NCBI GenBank assembly: GCA_024640305.1
Contig: JAHEFG010000008.1
Location: 1 to 64,000, forward strand
Source: Gammaproteobacteria bacterium
Lineage (GTDB): Bacteria > Pseudomonadota > Gammaproteobacteria > Steroidobacterales > Woeseiaceae
Length of the DNA stretch: 64,000 nucleotides
Direction: 5' to 3'
The translations under genes and the position numbers were made by a program. Shown here in pieces: positions 26,215 through 35,070 of the stretch (position 1 is its first letter; each line of letters starts with the position of its first letter). The notes under the pieces are model-generated. The model was not told where the DNA came from. It worked only from the letters and a program-made list of their open reading frames with translations, and made no database searches.

Positions 26215-27540
26215 TCATGGCCAGATATCGCGCTGCAGCACCACTGTTGCGATTCTCTCGATTGCGGTGACCAGCGCTGCGTCACGCAACGTTGCCCCTG
26301 ATTGATGGCCATTGGCGTTGCCCTTAGAGCTTGCGTTCAGGGCTTTCCAACGCTCGACCGTGTTGTCAACGGCTCGGTCCATGCGCTTCTTCAGGCGCCG
26401 TTCAACCTTGTCGATATCCCACTGCTGGTTTTCGAGGTTCTGAACCCACTCAAAGTAACTAACGACGACGCCACCGCTGTTGGCAACGATGTCGGGCAAA
26501 TCGAGGATGTTCTTCTCCTGCAGAATCTCGTCCGCGGCAGCCGTCACCGGACCATTAGCCGCTTCAACAATAAGCTTCGCTTTGATGTTGTGCGCATTGT
26601 CTGTTCGAATTTGGCACTCGAGTGCGGCAGGAATGAGGATGTCGCAATCATAAGCCAGAAGTTGTTCATTGCTGATGTCGGTGCCGCCCTCGAATCCAAG
26701 GACAGTTCCGGTCTTGCCCTTGTGCGTCAATACGTGGTTCGGATCCAGTCCATCATCGTCACTTACACCTCCGCGCGAATCACTGACCGCAACAATACGA
26801 GCGCCGGCTTCATGGAACAGCCGTGCCGCCGTGGCTCCGGCGTTGCCGTATCCCTGTACAGCTACTCGAACATCGTCGAGTGTCTGCATGCCCGGAATAA
26901 CGTCATGCTGTAACAGCCGCTCAGTTGCGAGCAAGCAGCCTTGCGCCGTCGCTTCGTCGCGCCCAACCGAGCCGCCGATTTCGAGCGGTTTGCCGGTGAC
27001 GACAGCGAGGTTGTTTTCTCCCGGATGCATGAGATCAAAGGTGTCGTAAATCCACGCCATGGTCTGCTGGTCCGTGTAGACATCGGGCGCAGGGATGTCG
27101 GTGTACGGGCCGATCGCGTCGCCCAGCTCCGCTACAAATCGACGTGTAATGCGCCGCAACTCGCCGCGACTTAGCTCCTTCGGGTTGCATACGACGCCGC
27201 CCTTGCCGCCGCCAAACGGTACGTCGACAACCGCCGTCTTCCACGTCATGAATGCCGCAAGCGCCGCGACCTCGCCTTCAGTTACGTTCGGGTGATAACG
27301 GATGCCACCTTTTCCCGGTCCACGGATACGGTTATGCAGGACGCGAAAGCCGTGAAATGTACGAATCGACTCGTCGTCCATGTTGACGGGGAAGCGAACG
27401 TGGATGGTTCTTTTTGGATTGATCAGGTATTCGATAATTCCAACCTTGATCCCGTCAATCCAGGTCAGGGCTCGCTCGAATTGTTGTGTGGCGTTTGCAA
27501 AAAGATCCAGGTTTTCTACAAGCTTGGTCGGCGTATTCAT
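26215..27540 (-). CDS. Glu/Leu/Phe/Val dehydrogenase (glutamate dehydrogenase)
   Basis: A 441-residue NAD(P)-dependent amino-acid dehydrogenase that converts glutamate to 2-oxoglutarate and ammonia. Seen: GPGKGGIRYHP, the catalytic Lys region MTWKTAVVDVPFGGGKGG, PAPDVYTD with the catalytic Asp, and the nucleotide-binding VAVQGYGNAG. Length and motifs fit the hexameric class. ATG 27540 with GAGGT upstream is preferred over a GTG at 27552. It is divergent from an MFS transporter. Confidence 0.93.
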   Translation of the reverse strand: MNTPTKLVENLDLFANATQQFERALTWIDGIKVGIIEYLINPKRTIHVRFPVNMDDESIRTFHGFRVLHNRIRGPGKGGIRYHPNVTEGEVAALAAFMTWKTAVVDVPFGGGKGGVVCNPKELSRGELRRITRRFVAELGDAIGPYTDIPAPDVYTDQQTMAWIYDTFDLMHPGENNLAVVTGKPLEIGGSVGRDEATAQGCLLATERLLQHDVIPGMQTLDDVRVAVQGYGNAGATAARLFHEAGARIVAVSDSRGGVSDDDGLDPNHVLTHKGKTGTVLGFEGGTDISNEQLLAYDCDILIPAALECQIRTDNAHNIKAKLIVEAANGPVTAAADEILQEKNILDLPDIVANSGGVVVSYFEWVQNLENQQWDIDKVERRLKKRMDRAVDNTVERWKALNASSKGNANGHQSGATLRDAALVTAIERIATVVLQRDIWP

Positions 27541-27727
27541 AACATACCTCACTAAAGAAGTAGTTCTCCGCAGTTAAATGATCTCACTTGGCGGCCTCCG
27601 GGGCGGTACGTACATTCTCGTATCGATGGCCAAATTCCGCAGGCGGTGATACGCCGGGCTCGCCCCTGGCAGTCGAATCATGTTCCAATTGCGTGCGGCT
27701 CCACCCCCACAATCAGATGAAGGCTCC

Positions 27728-28951
27728 ATGCTCGCATTCATAAGGCACAACTTCCGTTGGATCGCGGGTGGTTTCGCGCTCACGTACTTTTCCAGTCTTG
27801 GGCAAACCTATTTCATATCCGCATCCGTCTCGGAATGGCAGGCCGCGTTTGGCTTGAGCCACGGTCAGTTTGGGCGGCTCTATATGTTCGCTACGCTGGC
27901 GAGCGCGCTTTGTCTGCCGATCGTTGGCAGGCTCGTCGACCTTGTGCCTCCGCACCGCATGACAGCATTGGTGGCGTCTGTTCTTGCCGGAGCGGCACTG
28001 CTGGCCGGCTACGCATCATCCCTGCCAGTGCTCGTTATCGCCGTGTTTGTGTTGCGGCTGTTCGGCCAGGGCATGATGACGCACATTGCACTGACCACGA
28101 CCGGGCGCTGGTTTGTTGCCGAGAGGGGCAGGGCCGTTTCGCTTGTCGTGCTGGGTCACCAGGGAGGCGAGGCCACGATTCCGTTGGCATTTGCGGCGCT
28201 TACGATCGCCTACGGCTACCGTGCCGGCTGGATTGCTGCCGCCGTTGCCTTGCTTGTCATCGGTCTGCCCTTTGCCTATTGGTGTTATCGCCGGCCGCGT
28301 GTGCCGCATGGGCAGCTATCGACGGAAAAGATGACGTCGCCGGAAGTGCGTAGCTGGACGCGCCGGGAAGTTTTGGGAGATCCGATATTCTGGATACTCC
28401 TGACTGGTGTTCTGGCGCCGGCGTTCATTGGCACGACGATCTTCTATCATCAAAATTATCTGACTGCGTTGAACAGTTGGCCGCCGCAGCTCTTTGCTTC
28501 GTCACTACTGGTCATGGCGCTGACTACTGTTGGTTTCGCGTTGCTTGTCGGTGCAGCTGTAGATCGTTTCGGGGCAACGTCGGTTTTGCCGTTTTTCCTG
28601 CTGCCACTATCGGCAGCCTGTTTCGCATTAGCGTACAGCGGGCCACAAATAACCCTGTTCGTCGTGATGGTGCTACTGGGTATCAGCTACGGTATTTCGT
28701 CCACGCTATTCGGCTCTTTGTGGCCGGAAATTTACGGCCTCGCCAACCTGGGGGCTGTGCGCTCGATTACTGTCGCGGCGGCAGTCCTGGCAACGGCCGC
28801 CGGGCCCGGCCTGACGGGTACTTTGATCGATCGAGGTGTGGGTCTGCCAACGCAGATGATATTTTTCGGACTTTACTGCCTGCTGGCTGCAGGAGGTATG
28901 ACGATAGCGTCAGTGTCATTGCGGCGGCGTCTTCGTCTCGGCGAGCAGTAA
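27728..28951 (+). CDS. MFS transporter
   Basis: A 407-residue permease with 12 predicted membrane helices. The loop 2-3 motif reads GRLVDLVPPHRMT, close to the MFS consensus GxLaDrxGrkR. It starts near FIRHNFRWIAGGFALTYFSSLGQTYF, as in monocarboxylate/oxalate-type OFA transporters. The substrate cannot be told. ATG 27728 (GAAGG upstream) avoids a 16-residue hydrophilic leader from 27680. It converges on the UnbU-UnbV fusion gene. Confidence 0.88.
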   Translation: MLAFIRHNFRWIAGGFALTYFSSLGQTYFISASVSEWQAAFGLSHGQFGRLYMFATLASALCLPIVGRLVDLVPPHRMTALVASVLAGAALLAGYASSLPVLVIAVFVLRLFGQGMMTHIALTTTGRWFVAERGRAVSLVVLGHQGGEATIPLAFAALTIAYGYRAGWIAAAVALLVIGLPFAYWCYRRPRVPHGQLSTEKMTSPEVRSWTRREVLGDPIFWILLTGVLAPAFIGTTIFYHQNYLTALNSWPPQLFASSLLVMALTTVGFALLVGAAVDRFGATSVLPFFLLPLSAACFALAYSGPQITLFVVMVLLGISYGISSTLFGSLWPEIYGLANLGAVRSITVAAAVLATAAGPGLTGTLIDRGVGLPTQMIFFGLYCLLAAGGMTIASVSLRRRLRLGEQ

Positions 28952-28988
28952 CCGGGCGCATAACCGAGCCGGATACTTGTTGAGGGCA

Positions 28989-31709
28989 CTACTGGGCGAT
29001 GCGGTGATATTGGTTGATTGACAGGTCTGCGAAACGTACGCGCTCCATGCCACACCATTGAACATCGATAGTGACCGGGCCCTCGTAGCCATCAAGTCCA
29101 AATAATATCCTCTTGTCCCCCTGTGCCGAGAATCCGTTGGCGGACGTAACCTCCCGATATTGCCCGGACACGCCGGATTCGGCCGGGAAACTCAACCAAA
29201 CGCGCGTACCTATTGCGTCCCTGTTGCAGCCGATCGAGTTGCCGATGAACTCGAGTCCTAACCAGGATTTTGCCGCGCTGTCGTTCCTGTATAGCGAGAC
29301 AGCGTCGAACTGGTGCGTGACCAACACGTCCAGATCACCATCGTTGTCGAAGTCTGCCATCGCGATGCCCCTCGAGTTGCCACCTTCATCCCAGCCGACG
29401 TCGGCAGCCACATCGGTAAAGCGACGGCCGCGATTCAGATAAACTCGATCCAGTTCATCCGGGAAAATGCAGCGGCCGCGCAGATCCGCCCAGCGATCGG
29501 CGAAGCCGTGCATATCCGGCGACGTTAGCGCGATCTTGTCATTCCAGAACCAGTAATCCGGACAGCCTTCATACTTGTCGTCGTAGCTGTCGTCCACCAT
29601 GCCATTTGCCTGCAAAATATCCACGCGGCCGTCCCGGTCGATGTCGCCTATCGCCGCCCCCCAACCAAATCGATGCTCATTTAACGTATTGAGAGCCGCA
29701 GCCCGATCGTTCATTGCATCCGCGTCGCCCGCTCCCAATGTGCCGTCATTGAGCCACAACAGACTGCCTTCCGGCTGCAATACGTGGTGCACATTCGACA
29801 CATAAATATCGGGATAACCGTTGCCATCGACGTCGGCAATCGATGCGTTCATGCCCTTGTAGGTATCCCGCCCAAGTTCTCCTACGAGGTTCCCGCGGAC
29901 TTCGTTAAACCCCTTGCCGCTGCGGTTTAAGTACAGTTGGTCAGGGCCGAAGTCGTTGGCCAGGTACAGGTCGGTCCAACCATCGTTATTCAGGTCGGAT
30001 GCCCCAATGGCGATAGTCCAGCGACGACCGGCTAGCCCCCAGGTGTCGTTATCCGCTTCTAGAAAACTATTCCCCTGATTAAGGAAGAGCAGGTTTTCGC
30101 CACCATTTGCGGCATCGTGCCAGGTTCGGTGCATGATGTTGAACATGCGCCTGTCACCCTGATACGCCGGCTCCGGCAACGCAAAGATATTGAGCGGTGT
30201 CTGTTTCTCATACCCGGAAAGAAACGGGTTGACGGAGTTGCCAACCAACACGTCGAGCAGTCCATCGCGATTCACATCGATAGCAATTGCGGTCTGGCTA
30301 ATCGTGTAGGGCCGAAGATTCGCTGCTGCACCGGTATCGATAAATCGTAAGGCGCCATCCTCCATCAAGCGGTTCTGCAATAAACGCGTAAAACCATAGC
30401 TCACCTGCAGCAGCAGATCCTGGTCGCCGTCGTTGTCGTAGTCAAGAAACAAGGCGCCGGACGGAAGCCCCTGCTGCACCGGATCATCGAGAAACTCATC
30501 AAGCGCAGCGATCGGGTGACGAGCGAAGTGGAAATCGCCGGCATTGAGATACAGGGAGGCGCGGGAGCTCTTATCCTTGAGTGGGTAGGTCAGGAAGATG
30601 TCGAGCGCCCCGTCATTATCAACGTCAGCAACTGCAACCGCGTCGCCGATGGACATTAACCACTTGGCGACATGCGCGAGGCCGGGATCAACGTGTTCCA
30701 GTATGTCGCTGGGTGCAGCGTGCAAGCCGCTTTCTTCATTTTCGATGTGTGCCAGGTAAAAATCCGCGCCATCAAACTTTCCCGCTGCGCTGAAAAAATT
30801 GTGTGTCAACATTGCCACACCGCCAATAGCGACGACAACGACCGTGCTGCGCATTGCCGCTTTGAAGCGTGGTAGAAGACTGTTTGGCTTCTCGCGCAAA
30901 GCGACCGCCAGCCTCCATGCGAACATCAGGCTGTAAACAACAAATGCGGCTTTGAACACAGCGGCAAAACTACCGTACTGCTGAAACAGCAGATCAAAAA
31001 CACAGATGCCGAACGACATCGCAACCTGGGCTCGCGCAGACTTCGGCGACGTTGCCGGATCCGTGATCATAAAGAATGCGAACAGGTAAAAAGCCGGCGA
31101 ACTTAAGGTGCCGAAAAAGAGCGTTTCCGGCGGCACATGCCAACGCGTAAGCCAGGCGCGTATTGCCAGATTTATCGAATAGAAAAGCAGGAAAGAAATA
31201 ATAAGTGGTGCGCGTCGAATTTTGAGCGCAAACGTCAACACCGCGGCGGTTACAATGAATATTGCGACGGCGGGATAGCCACCCCACTGGTAAGCAGGTG
31301 CCGGACTGATCATCTCCTGGCTGAACCAGATCGCGAGCACAAGTCCGAACAACGACGGGTTGTAAACGTGGCGACCATCGACCGTCAAAATATACTTGGA
31401 GGCCACCGCCAGGAACGGCGGAATCAACGGTAACCAAAGGCCGTGCGAGTAATTGACCAGGATCGCCAGCGACAATCCGGTTATTGCAGCGCTTAACGGG
31501 AAATGCCACTGTCCTTTTATAAGCCTGTGCATCAGCACATCGAGGGCGCAGGTCGTAACAACGACGATCAGGATCTGCAACGGGCTGCGATTGAAGCCCA
31601 GCACAGTGATGCCAAGCACAAGGTAGGTCGCAAGCAGGGCCAGGACTTTTAGTCGCGGGTCTGCAGCGGTCGGAAAACCGGTAACGCCTTTCAGGGTTGC
31701 GAGGTTCAT
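28989..31709 (-). CDS. RnfD/UnbU-like membrane domain fused to VCBS-UnbV/ASPIC propeller
   Basis: A 906-residue fusion. Residues 1-300 are an NqrB/RnfD-type membrane domain of about 9-10 helices, including a FFMITDPATSP segment that matches the RnfD FFIATDP block. The flavin-bearing SGAT of RnfD is replaced by SSPA just before it. Residues from about 350 onward hold seven calcium-type loops (DVDNDG, DYDNDG, DVNRDG, DLNNDG, DVDGNG, DIDRDG, DFDNDG) of a VCBS/FG-GAP propeller. It ends in an UnbV/ASPIC domain (GCNRDAIGTRVWL). Enediyne clusters encode UnbU and UnbV as separate proteins. This is the last gene of the six-gene operon and overlaps the GNAT gene by four bases. Confidence 0.85.
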   Translation of the reverse strand: MNLATLKGVTGFPTAADPRLKVLALLATYLVLGITVLGFNRSPLQILIVVVTTCALDVLMHRLIKGQWHFPLSAAITGLSLAILVNYSHGLWLPLIPPFLAVASKYILTVDGRHVYNPSLFGLVLAIWFSQEMISPAPAYQWGGYPAVAIFIVTAAVLTFALKIRRAPLIISFLLFYSINLAIRAWLTRWHVPPETLFFGTLSSPAFYLFAFFMITDPATSPKSARAQVAMSFGICVFDLLFQQYGSFAAVFKAAFVVYSLMFAWRLAVALREKPNSLLPRFKAAMRSTVVVVAIGGVAMLTHNFFSAAGKFDGADFYLAHIENEESGLHAAPSDILEHVDPGLAHVAKWLMSIGDAVAVADVDNDGALDIFLTYPLKDKSSRASLYLNAGDFHFARHPIAALDEFLDDPVQQGLPSGALFLDYDNDGDQDLLLQVSYGFTRLLQNRLMEDGALRFIDTGAAANLRPYTISQTAIAIDVNRDGLLDVLVGNSVNPFLSGYEKQTPLNIFALPEPAYQGDRRMFNIMHRTWHDAANGGENLLFLNQGNSFLEADNDTWGLAGRRWTIAIGASDLNNDGWTDLYLANDFGPDQLYLNRSGKGFNEVRGNLVGELGRDTYKGMNASIADVDGNGYPDIYVSNVHHVLQPEGSLLWLNDGTLGAGDADAMNDRAAALNTLNEHRFGWGAAIGDIDRDGRVDILQANGMVDDSYDDKYEGCPDYWFWNDKIALTSPDMHGFADRWADLRGRCIFPDELDRVYLNRGRRFTDVAADVGWDEGGNSRGIAMADFDNDGDLDVLVTHQFDAVSLYRNDSAAKSWLGLEFIGNSIGCNRDAIGTRVWLSFPAESGVSGQYREVTSANGFSAQGDKRILFGLDGYEGPVTIDVQWCGMERVRFADLSINQYHRIAQ

Positions 31710-32815
31710 ACCGTCGCCATCTCTATGTAGTAGGTGCGGGTGTCGAGATTCGAAATAAAGCCTGCATCTTCCGGGTAATAAATAAGGAACAAACGGCCGC
31801 CCGCGTCGATGCTGCGATAATCGCTGAGCACCTCACTCAGGGGGTCTTGTTCATGTAGCCCCGCAATAAGAAAGTGATAATTGCGGTTGCGCTGCTCACG
31901 ATACACGGTGCGGAGTAACGTGGCAAAAATGTCCGTGCGATTATTTTCAGTCGCGATAAGCGAGAGGTAAATGTAAGGAATCTTCTCGCCGACAGCAGGC
32001 AGTGGATGCAATGTCGAGATCCGCGCTGCGATATTAAAAAACGGCTTGGCCAGGCGCAGCGATCCGGAATATTGCTCTACATGGGTTTGCCGAAACTTCG
32101 ATTGGTCCCAGGTTGCGACACTGCCTACGATTTCATCACCGCGGTACGCGACGTAGAAGTGTTCCGGCTGTAACCCGAGCAGGCGTGGCGAGCCAAGATC
32201 ACTATGGCGGTAACAGGGCGCGAGCTGCTTTTTCGCATGCTCTCTGCGGATAAACTCAAATACCTGCCGCATGTCCGAATCGGTTCCTCTCCGTACTGTG
32301 ACTCCCTTGCAGGGCAATTCAGGTTGGCGACGATCAAGATGTATGGCCGGTGTCAAAATCCGGCCCCGGTCTTCGTAGATTGGCAGCCCTGCGCGCGCAG
32401 TCGTGAGAGCGGCAATTGCCTCATCATTTCCATCCAGGATGACGGAGAAATACATTGGTAGTCTGTCGGCGACATGCAGCTGTCGTAAAAATGCGTAGCC
32501 GCGGGCGAGCAGCGTACGTTTGCGTACGGCTTTATCGCCGCGCAAGTCCGACAGGTAGCCAAGGGGTGATTCAATACCATTGACGAATAGTCGTGTGCTA
32601 TGGCGCGCGCCGAGCGCAACGATGCATCCGCTCCTGCTGTCGACACATTTAATGATCTGCGAGTGATCGCCCTGTACGCCGCAGCCAAGAAAATAGTCAG
32701 GCTCACGTCTAAAGCTAAGGGTCATCGCCCCCTGCATGTGATCGCTGGCCATTCTGCGCCTGAGTTCTGCTTCGTCAGAATTGTCCGCGAGTAACACCTG
32801 GTATCGGGCGGCCAT
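31706..32815 (-). CDS. GNAT-like acyltransferase
   Basis: A 369-residue protein that reads as two GNAT-like halves. The N-half has YQVLLADNSDEAELRRRM and FLGCGVQGDHSQIIKCVD. The C-half starts VTVRRGTDSDMRQVFEFIRREH and has the core strand HFYVAYRGDEIVGSVATWD. A clear acetyl-CoA Q/RxxGxG/A motif is not visible, so catalysis is inferred. It could acylate, or bind the acyl product of, the GH3 ligase encoded three bases upstream. It overlaps the UnbU-UnbV gene (ATGA). Confidence 0.65.
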   Translation of the reverse strand: MAARYQVLLADNSDEAELRRRMASDHMQGAMTLSFRREPDYFLGCGVQGDHSQIIKCVDSRSGCIVALGARHSTRLFVNGIESPLGYLSDLRGDKAVRKRTLLARGYAFLRQLHVADRLPMYFSVILDGNDEAIAALTTARAGLPIYEDRGRILTPAIHLDRRQPELPCKGVTVRRGTDSDMRQVFEFIRREHAKKQLAPCYRHSDLGSPRLLGLQPEHFYVAYRGDEIVGSVATWDQSKFRQTHVEQYSGSLRLAKPFFNIAARISTLHPLPAVGEKIPYIYLSLIATENNRTDIFATLLRTVYREQRNRNYHFLIAGLHEQDPLSEVLSDYRSIDAGGRLFLIYYPEDAGFISNLDTRTYYIEMATV

Positions 32816-32818
32816 CGC

Positions 32819-34351
32819 TTATCGAGCCATACCCTTGCCGAACAGCTCACCCCATGCTGCGCTCGCAAGCGCCGCAGGCTTAATGTCGCCAAGACGTTGG
32901 CCCGATTGAATACAGATACTATTGTAGACACCGAGTGGATCAGTGACTCGATGTGGCTCGACAGGTGGCAGCTGCCCCAGCTCGCGGGCATAACGATATT
33001 GGGGGTTGTTCATCAAATTGCTATCCGCAATCCTCGCTGCAGTTTTCGCTTGATCGGCACTGACGACTGCTGCGTCGAGTATCAGCAAGTAGGCAGGCCG
33101 TGGCTTCGCCAGTGGCACCAGGAATCCAAATCCGCAGATGTCGCGCAACGCGGATTCGACAAATTCTTCTGTCAGCTTTTCGCCGCAAAGATCGGAGCCA
33201 CGCCCGTCCCGGCCGATGAACTCGAGGCATGGGGTTGCTTCGTAGTAACCGACGACAAGCACACGGTCACCCAGCCGATATCGGTAAAGACCCGCTGCGG
33301 TCGTTAGCAACACATTGTAATGCTCACCTGTCCTGAGTTCCCACGGGAGGACTATGTCTCCGTTTTCAGTCTCGAATTCGTAAAATGCGCTTCCGACTGT
33401 GAGTACGGCTGCACCAGCGTCGGTCAACGGTACTGTAACAACCCCTTCGGTTGCGAGCAGACCCTTGCCCTGAATATTTGTTTCGGGAAATCGTTTCGCC
33501 AACTCGTTCGCATAGCGGCGACTGGATGAAGAGCACCAGCAGCTGATCGTGTCGAGCTGCGGCCACAAACATTGCCACTGAATCTGTTCTGCAGAAAAAA
33601 TCTCGTGCAACTCTGCAGCCCGGTTTTGATCGACCCTGCTGGCAATCAGCTCGATGTTGTCCAATGCCGCATCCAGCAACTGCAGCAAGAAGGTTGGACT
33701 CCACACCGAGACGAAACTTAAGTCCCGGCACCGCAGAAGGTGATAAATCGTTTCCAGTTGCCATTCGCTAAACGATCGGATCGATGCAACCGACGGCGGT
33801 ACGGCCAGGGTGCTACCGATCGACTGCGCGAGCTCCTTGCCGAAATATATAGCGTCGTTAGTAATTCCAATCGGTATGCCACCGGGCGTTCGAGACTGCT
33901 GGCGCGTCGCCGGACTTATTGCCCAGTATGCCGTGCCTTCTGTAATTCCCGGGCGCGATGTGACCAGGTCGTCAAGCCACGGTAGTACTGCGCGACGTAT
34001 GGCCTTAAATCCCGCCTCGGTGAGGGGCAACGACTTGCTGCCACCGGTAGAGCCGCCCGTCGTTTCAAACAGCAGCACATCATCAGTAAGCAAAACGTTC
34101 TTCTCACCAGCAAGCATCCTGTCGATATCGGAGCGAAGATCATCGTAATCGTGCAATGGAACTCTGCGTTGATACTCTTCGATCGTGCGGATGCTGCGAA
34201 AATCGTATCGCTCACCGAATTCGCAATCGCGATTTTGGTCGATGATTTGCTGCAGTAGCTGTCGCTGCACTTCGTGCGGGCGTTTTAGGGATTCGACTAA
34301 AGTGTCGCGCTGTCCAGCGACACCCGATCGAATGTTACTCCATCCCGACAC
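32819..34351 (-). CDS. GH3-family acyl-adenylating ligase
   Basis: About 510 residues of a GH3 (auxin-responsive GH3-like) enzyme, an ANL-superfamily ligase that adenylates a carboxylic acid and joins it to an amine, usually an amino acid. Seen: the P-loop-like FETTGGSTGGSK near 95-106, FSEWQLETIYHLL, TEGVVTVPL and the YRYRLGDRV block. Two starts are possible: GTG 34351 with AAGGA 8 bases upstream, and ATG 34423 with AGGTG. I use GTG because the longer form adds a basic tail and overlaps the upstream gene by 127 bases. It probably activates the acid made by this cluster. Confidence 0.85.
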   Translation of the reverse strand: MSGWSNIRSGVAGQRDTLVESLKRPHEVQRQLLQQIIDQNRDCEFGERYDFRSIRTIEEYQRRVPLHDYDDLRSDIDRMLAGEKNVLLTDDVLLFETTGGSTGGSKSLPLTEAGFKAIRRAVLPWLDDLVTSRPGITEGTAYWAISPATRQQSRTPGGIPIGITNDAIYFGKELAQSIGSTLAVPPSVASIRSFSEWQLETIYHLLRCRDLSFVSVWSPTFLLQLLDAALDNIELIASRVDQNRAAELHEIFSAEQIQWQCLWPQLDTISCWCSSSSRRYANELAKRFPETNIQGKGLLATEGVVTVPLTDAGAAVLTVGSAFYEFETENGDIVLPWELRTGEHYNVLLTTAAGLYRYRLGDRVLVVGYYEATPCLEFIGRDGRGSDLCGEKLTEEFVESALRDICGFGFLVPLAKPRPAYLLILDAAVVSADQAKTAARIADSNLMNNPQYRYARELGQLPPVEPHRVTDPLGVYNSICIQSGQRLGDIKPAALASAAWGELFGKGMAR

Positions 34352-35070
34352 GAGTCCATTCCTTCTAGAAAAGCGGTGCGCGATATGAAGCGCATGTTTT
34401 GTTCGCAGAGCTCTGTCAGGCATACAAGTTCATCACCTGTGACATAGCCTGGGTTGGCCCGCAAAAAGAAAGCTACATGCGGCTTGGCTTTGACTTCGTC
34501 ACTCAGTTCGGCCCACTCCGCACGAAGGTGGCCCCTGGACTCAGGAAAGCGCAGTATTCCGGCCTCTGGTAGATACGCATCACCGAATTTATCTGTAGCG
34601 AGCTGATCCATGATCTTCTGTAGTTTGCGGGGTGTCTCCTTCCGATAGTTCGGGTAGAACTCGCGCGTGAAGGCCGGCAAAAGACGGTAGGTTCGATGTC
34701 CTTTGACAATCAGGAACCAGTACAGTGGTAGATCCGGGTACTGCTTTTTTATCTGCCCGGCAAAATAGCACCAGGCATCGGTGAGTTGATGTTCGCCCCA
34801 GTGCAAATGCCGGATAATGGTGTCGCCTGAGAACAGTGCCACTGCGGGACCGGCGTCGGCTTCGAAGAACATCACCTGCAGCGTAGAAAAGCCTTGCAGG
34901 CCGCCACCTTTGTCTCGCAGGAGAATAATAATCGTCTTGCTTTCCAGGTCCTGCAGAAACTGCTGTTCGCTCACAGCATCGAAATACTGATTGAACAACT
35001 CGAACATGCTCTTGCGAGTAGCATCGTCGAGTGCATCAAAATCATGATAACTAGCGTTTAGTTTGCCCAT
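34297..35070 (-). CDS. Conserved-looking protein of unknown function (GNAT-like?)
   Basis: A 257-residue soluble protein. The core has TIIILLRDKGGGLQGFSTLQVMFF, then VALFSGDTIIRHLHWGEHQL and LPLYWFLIVKGHRTYRLLPAF, a beta/alpha pattern that suggests an acyltransferase-type fold, but no motif is decisive. There are no membrane helices and no signal peptide. ATG 35070 is preferred over 35106 because the extra residues (MCIWFFFP...) look unlike a protein start. Its first 20 bases overlap the membrane-protein gene and its last 55 overlap the GH3 gene, so it is tightly coupled in the operon. Confidence 0.6.
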   Translation of the reverse strand: MGKLNASYHDFDALDDATRKSMFELFNQYFDAVSEQQFLQDLESKTIIILLRDKGGGLQGFSTLQVMFFEADAGPAVALFSGDTIIRHLHWGEHQLTDAWCYFAGQIKKQYPDLPLYWFLIVKGHRTYRLLPAFTREFYPNYRKETPRKLQKIMDQLATDKFGDAYLPEAGILRFPESRGHLRAEWAELSDEVKAKPHVAFFLRANPGYVTGDELVCLTELCEQNMRFISRTAFLEGMDSCRDGVTFDRVSLDSATL

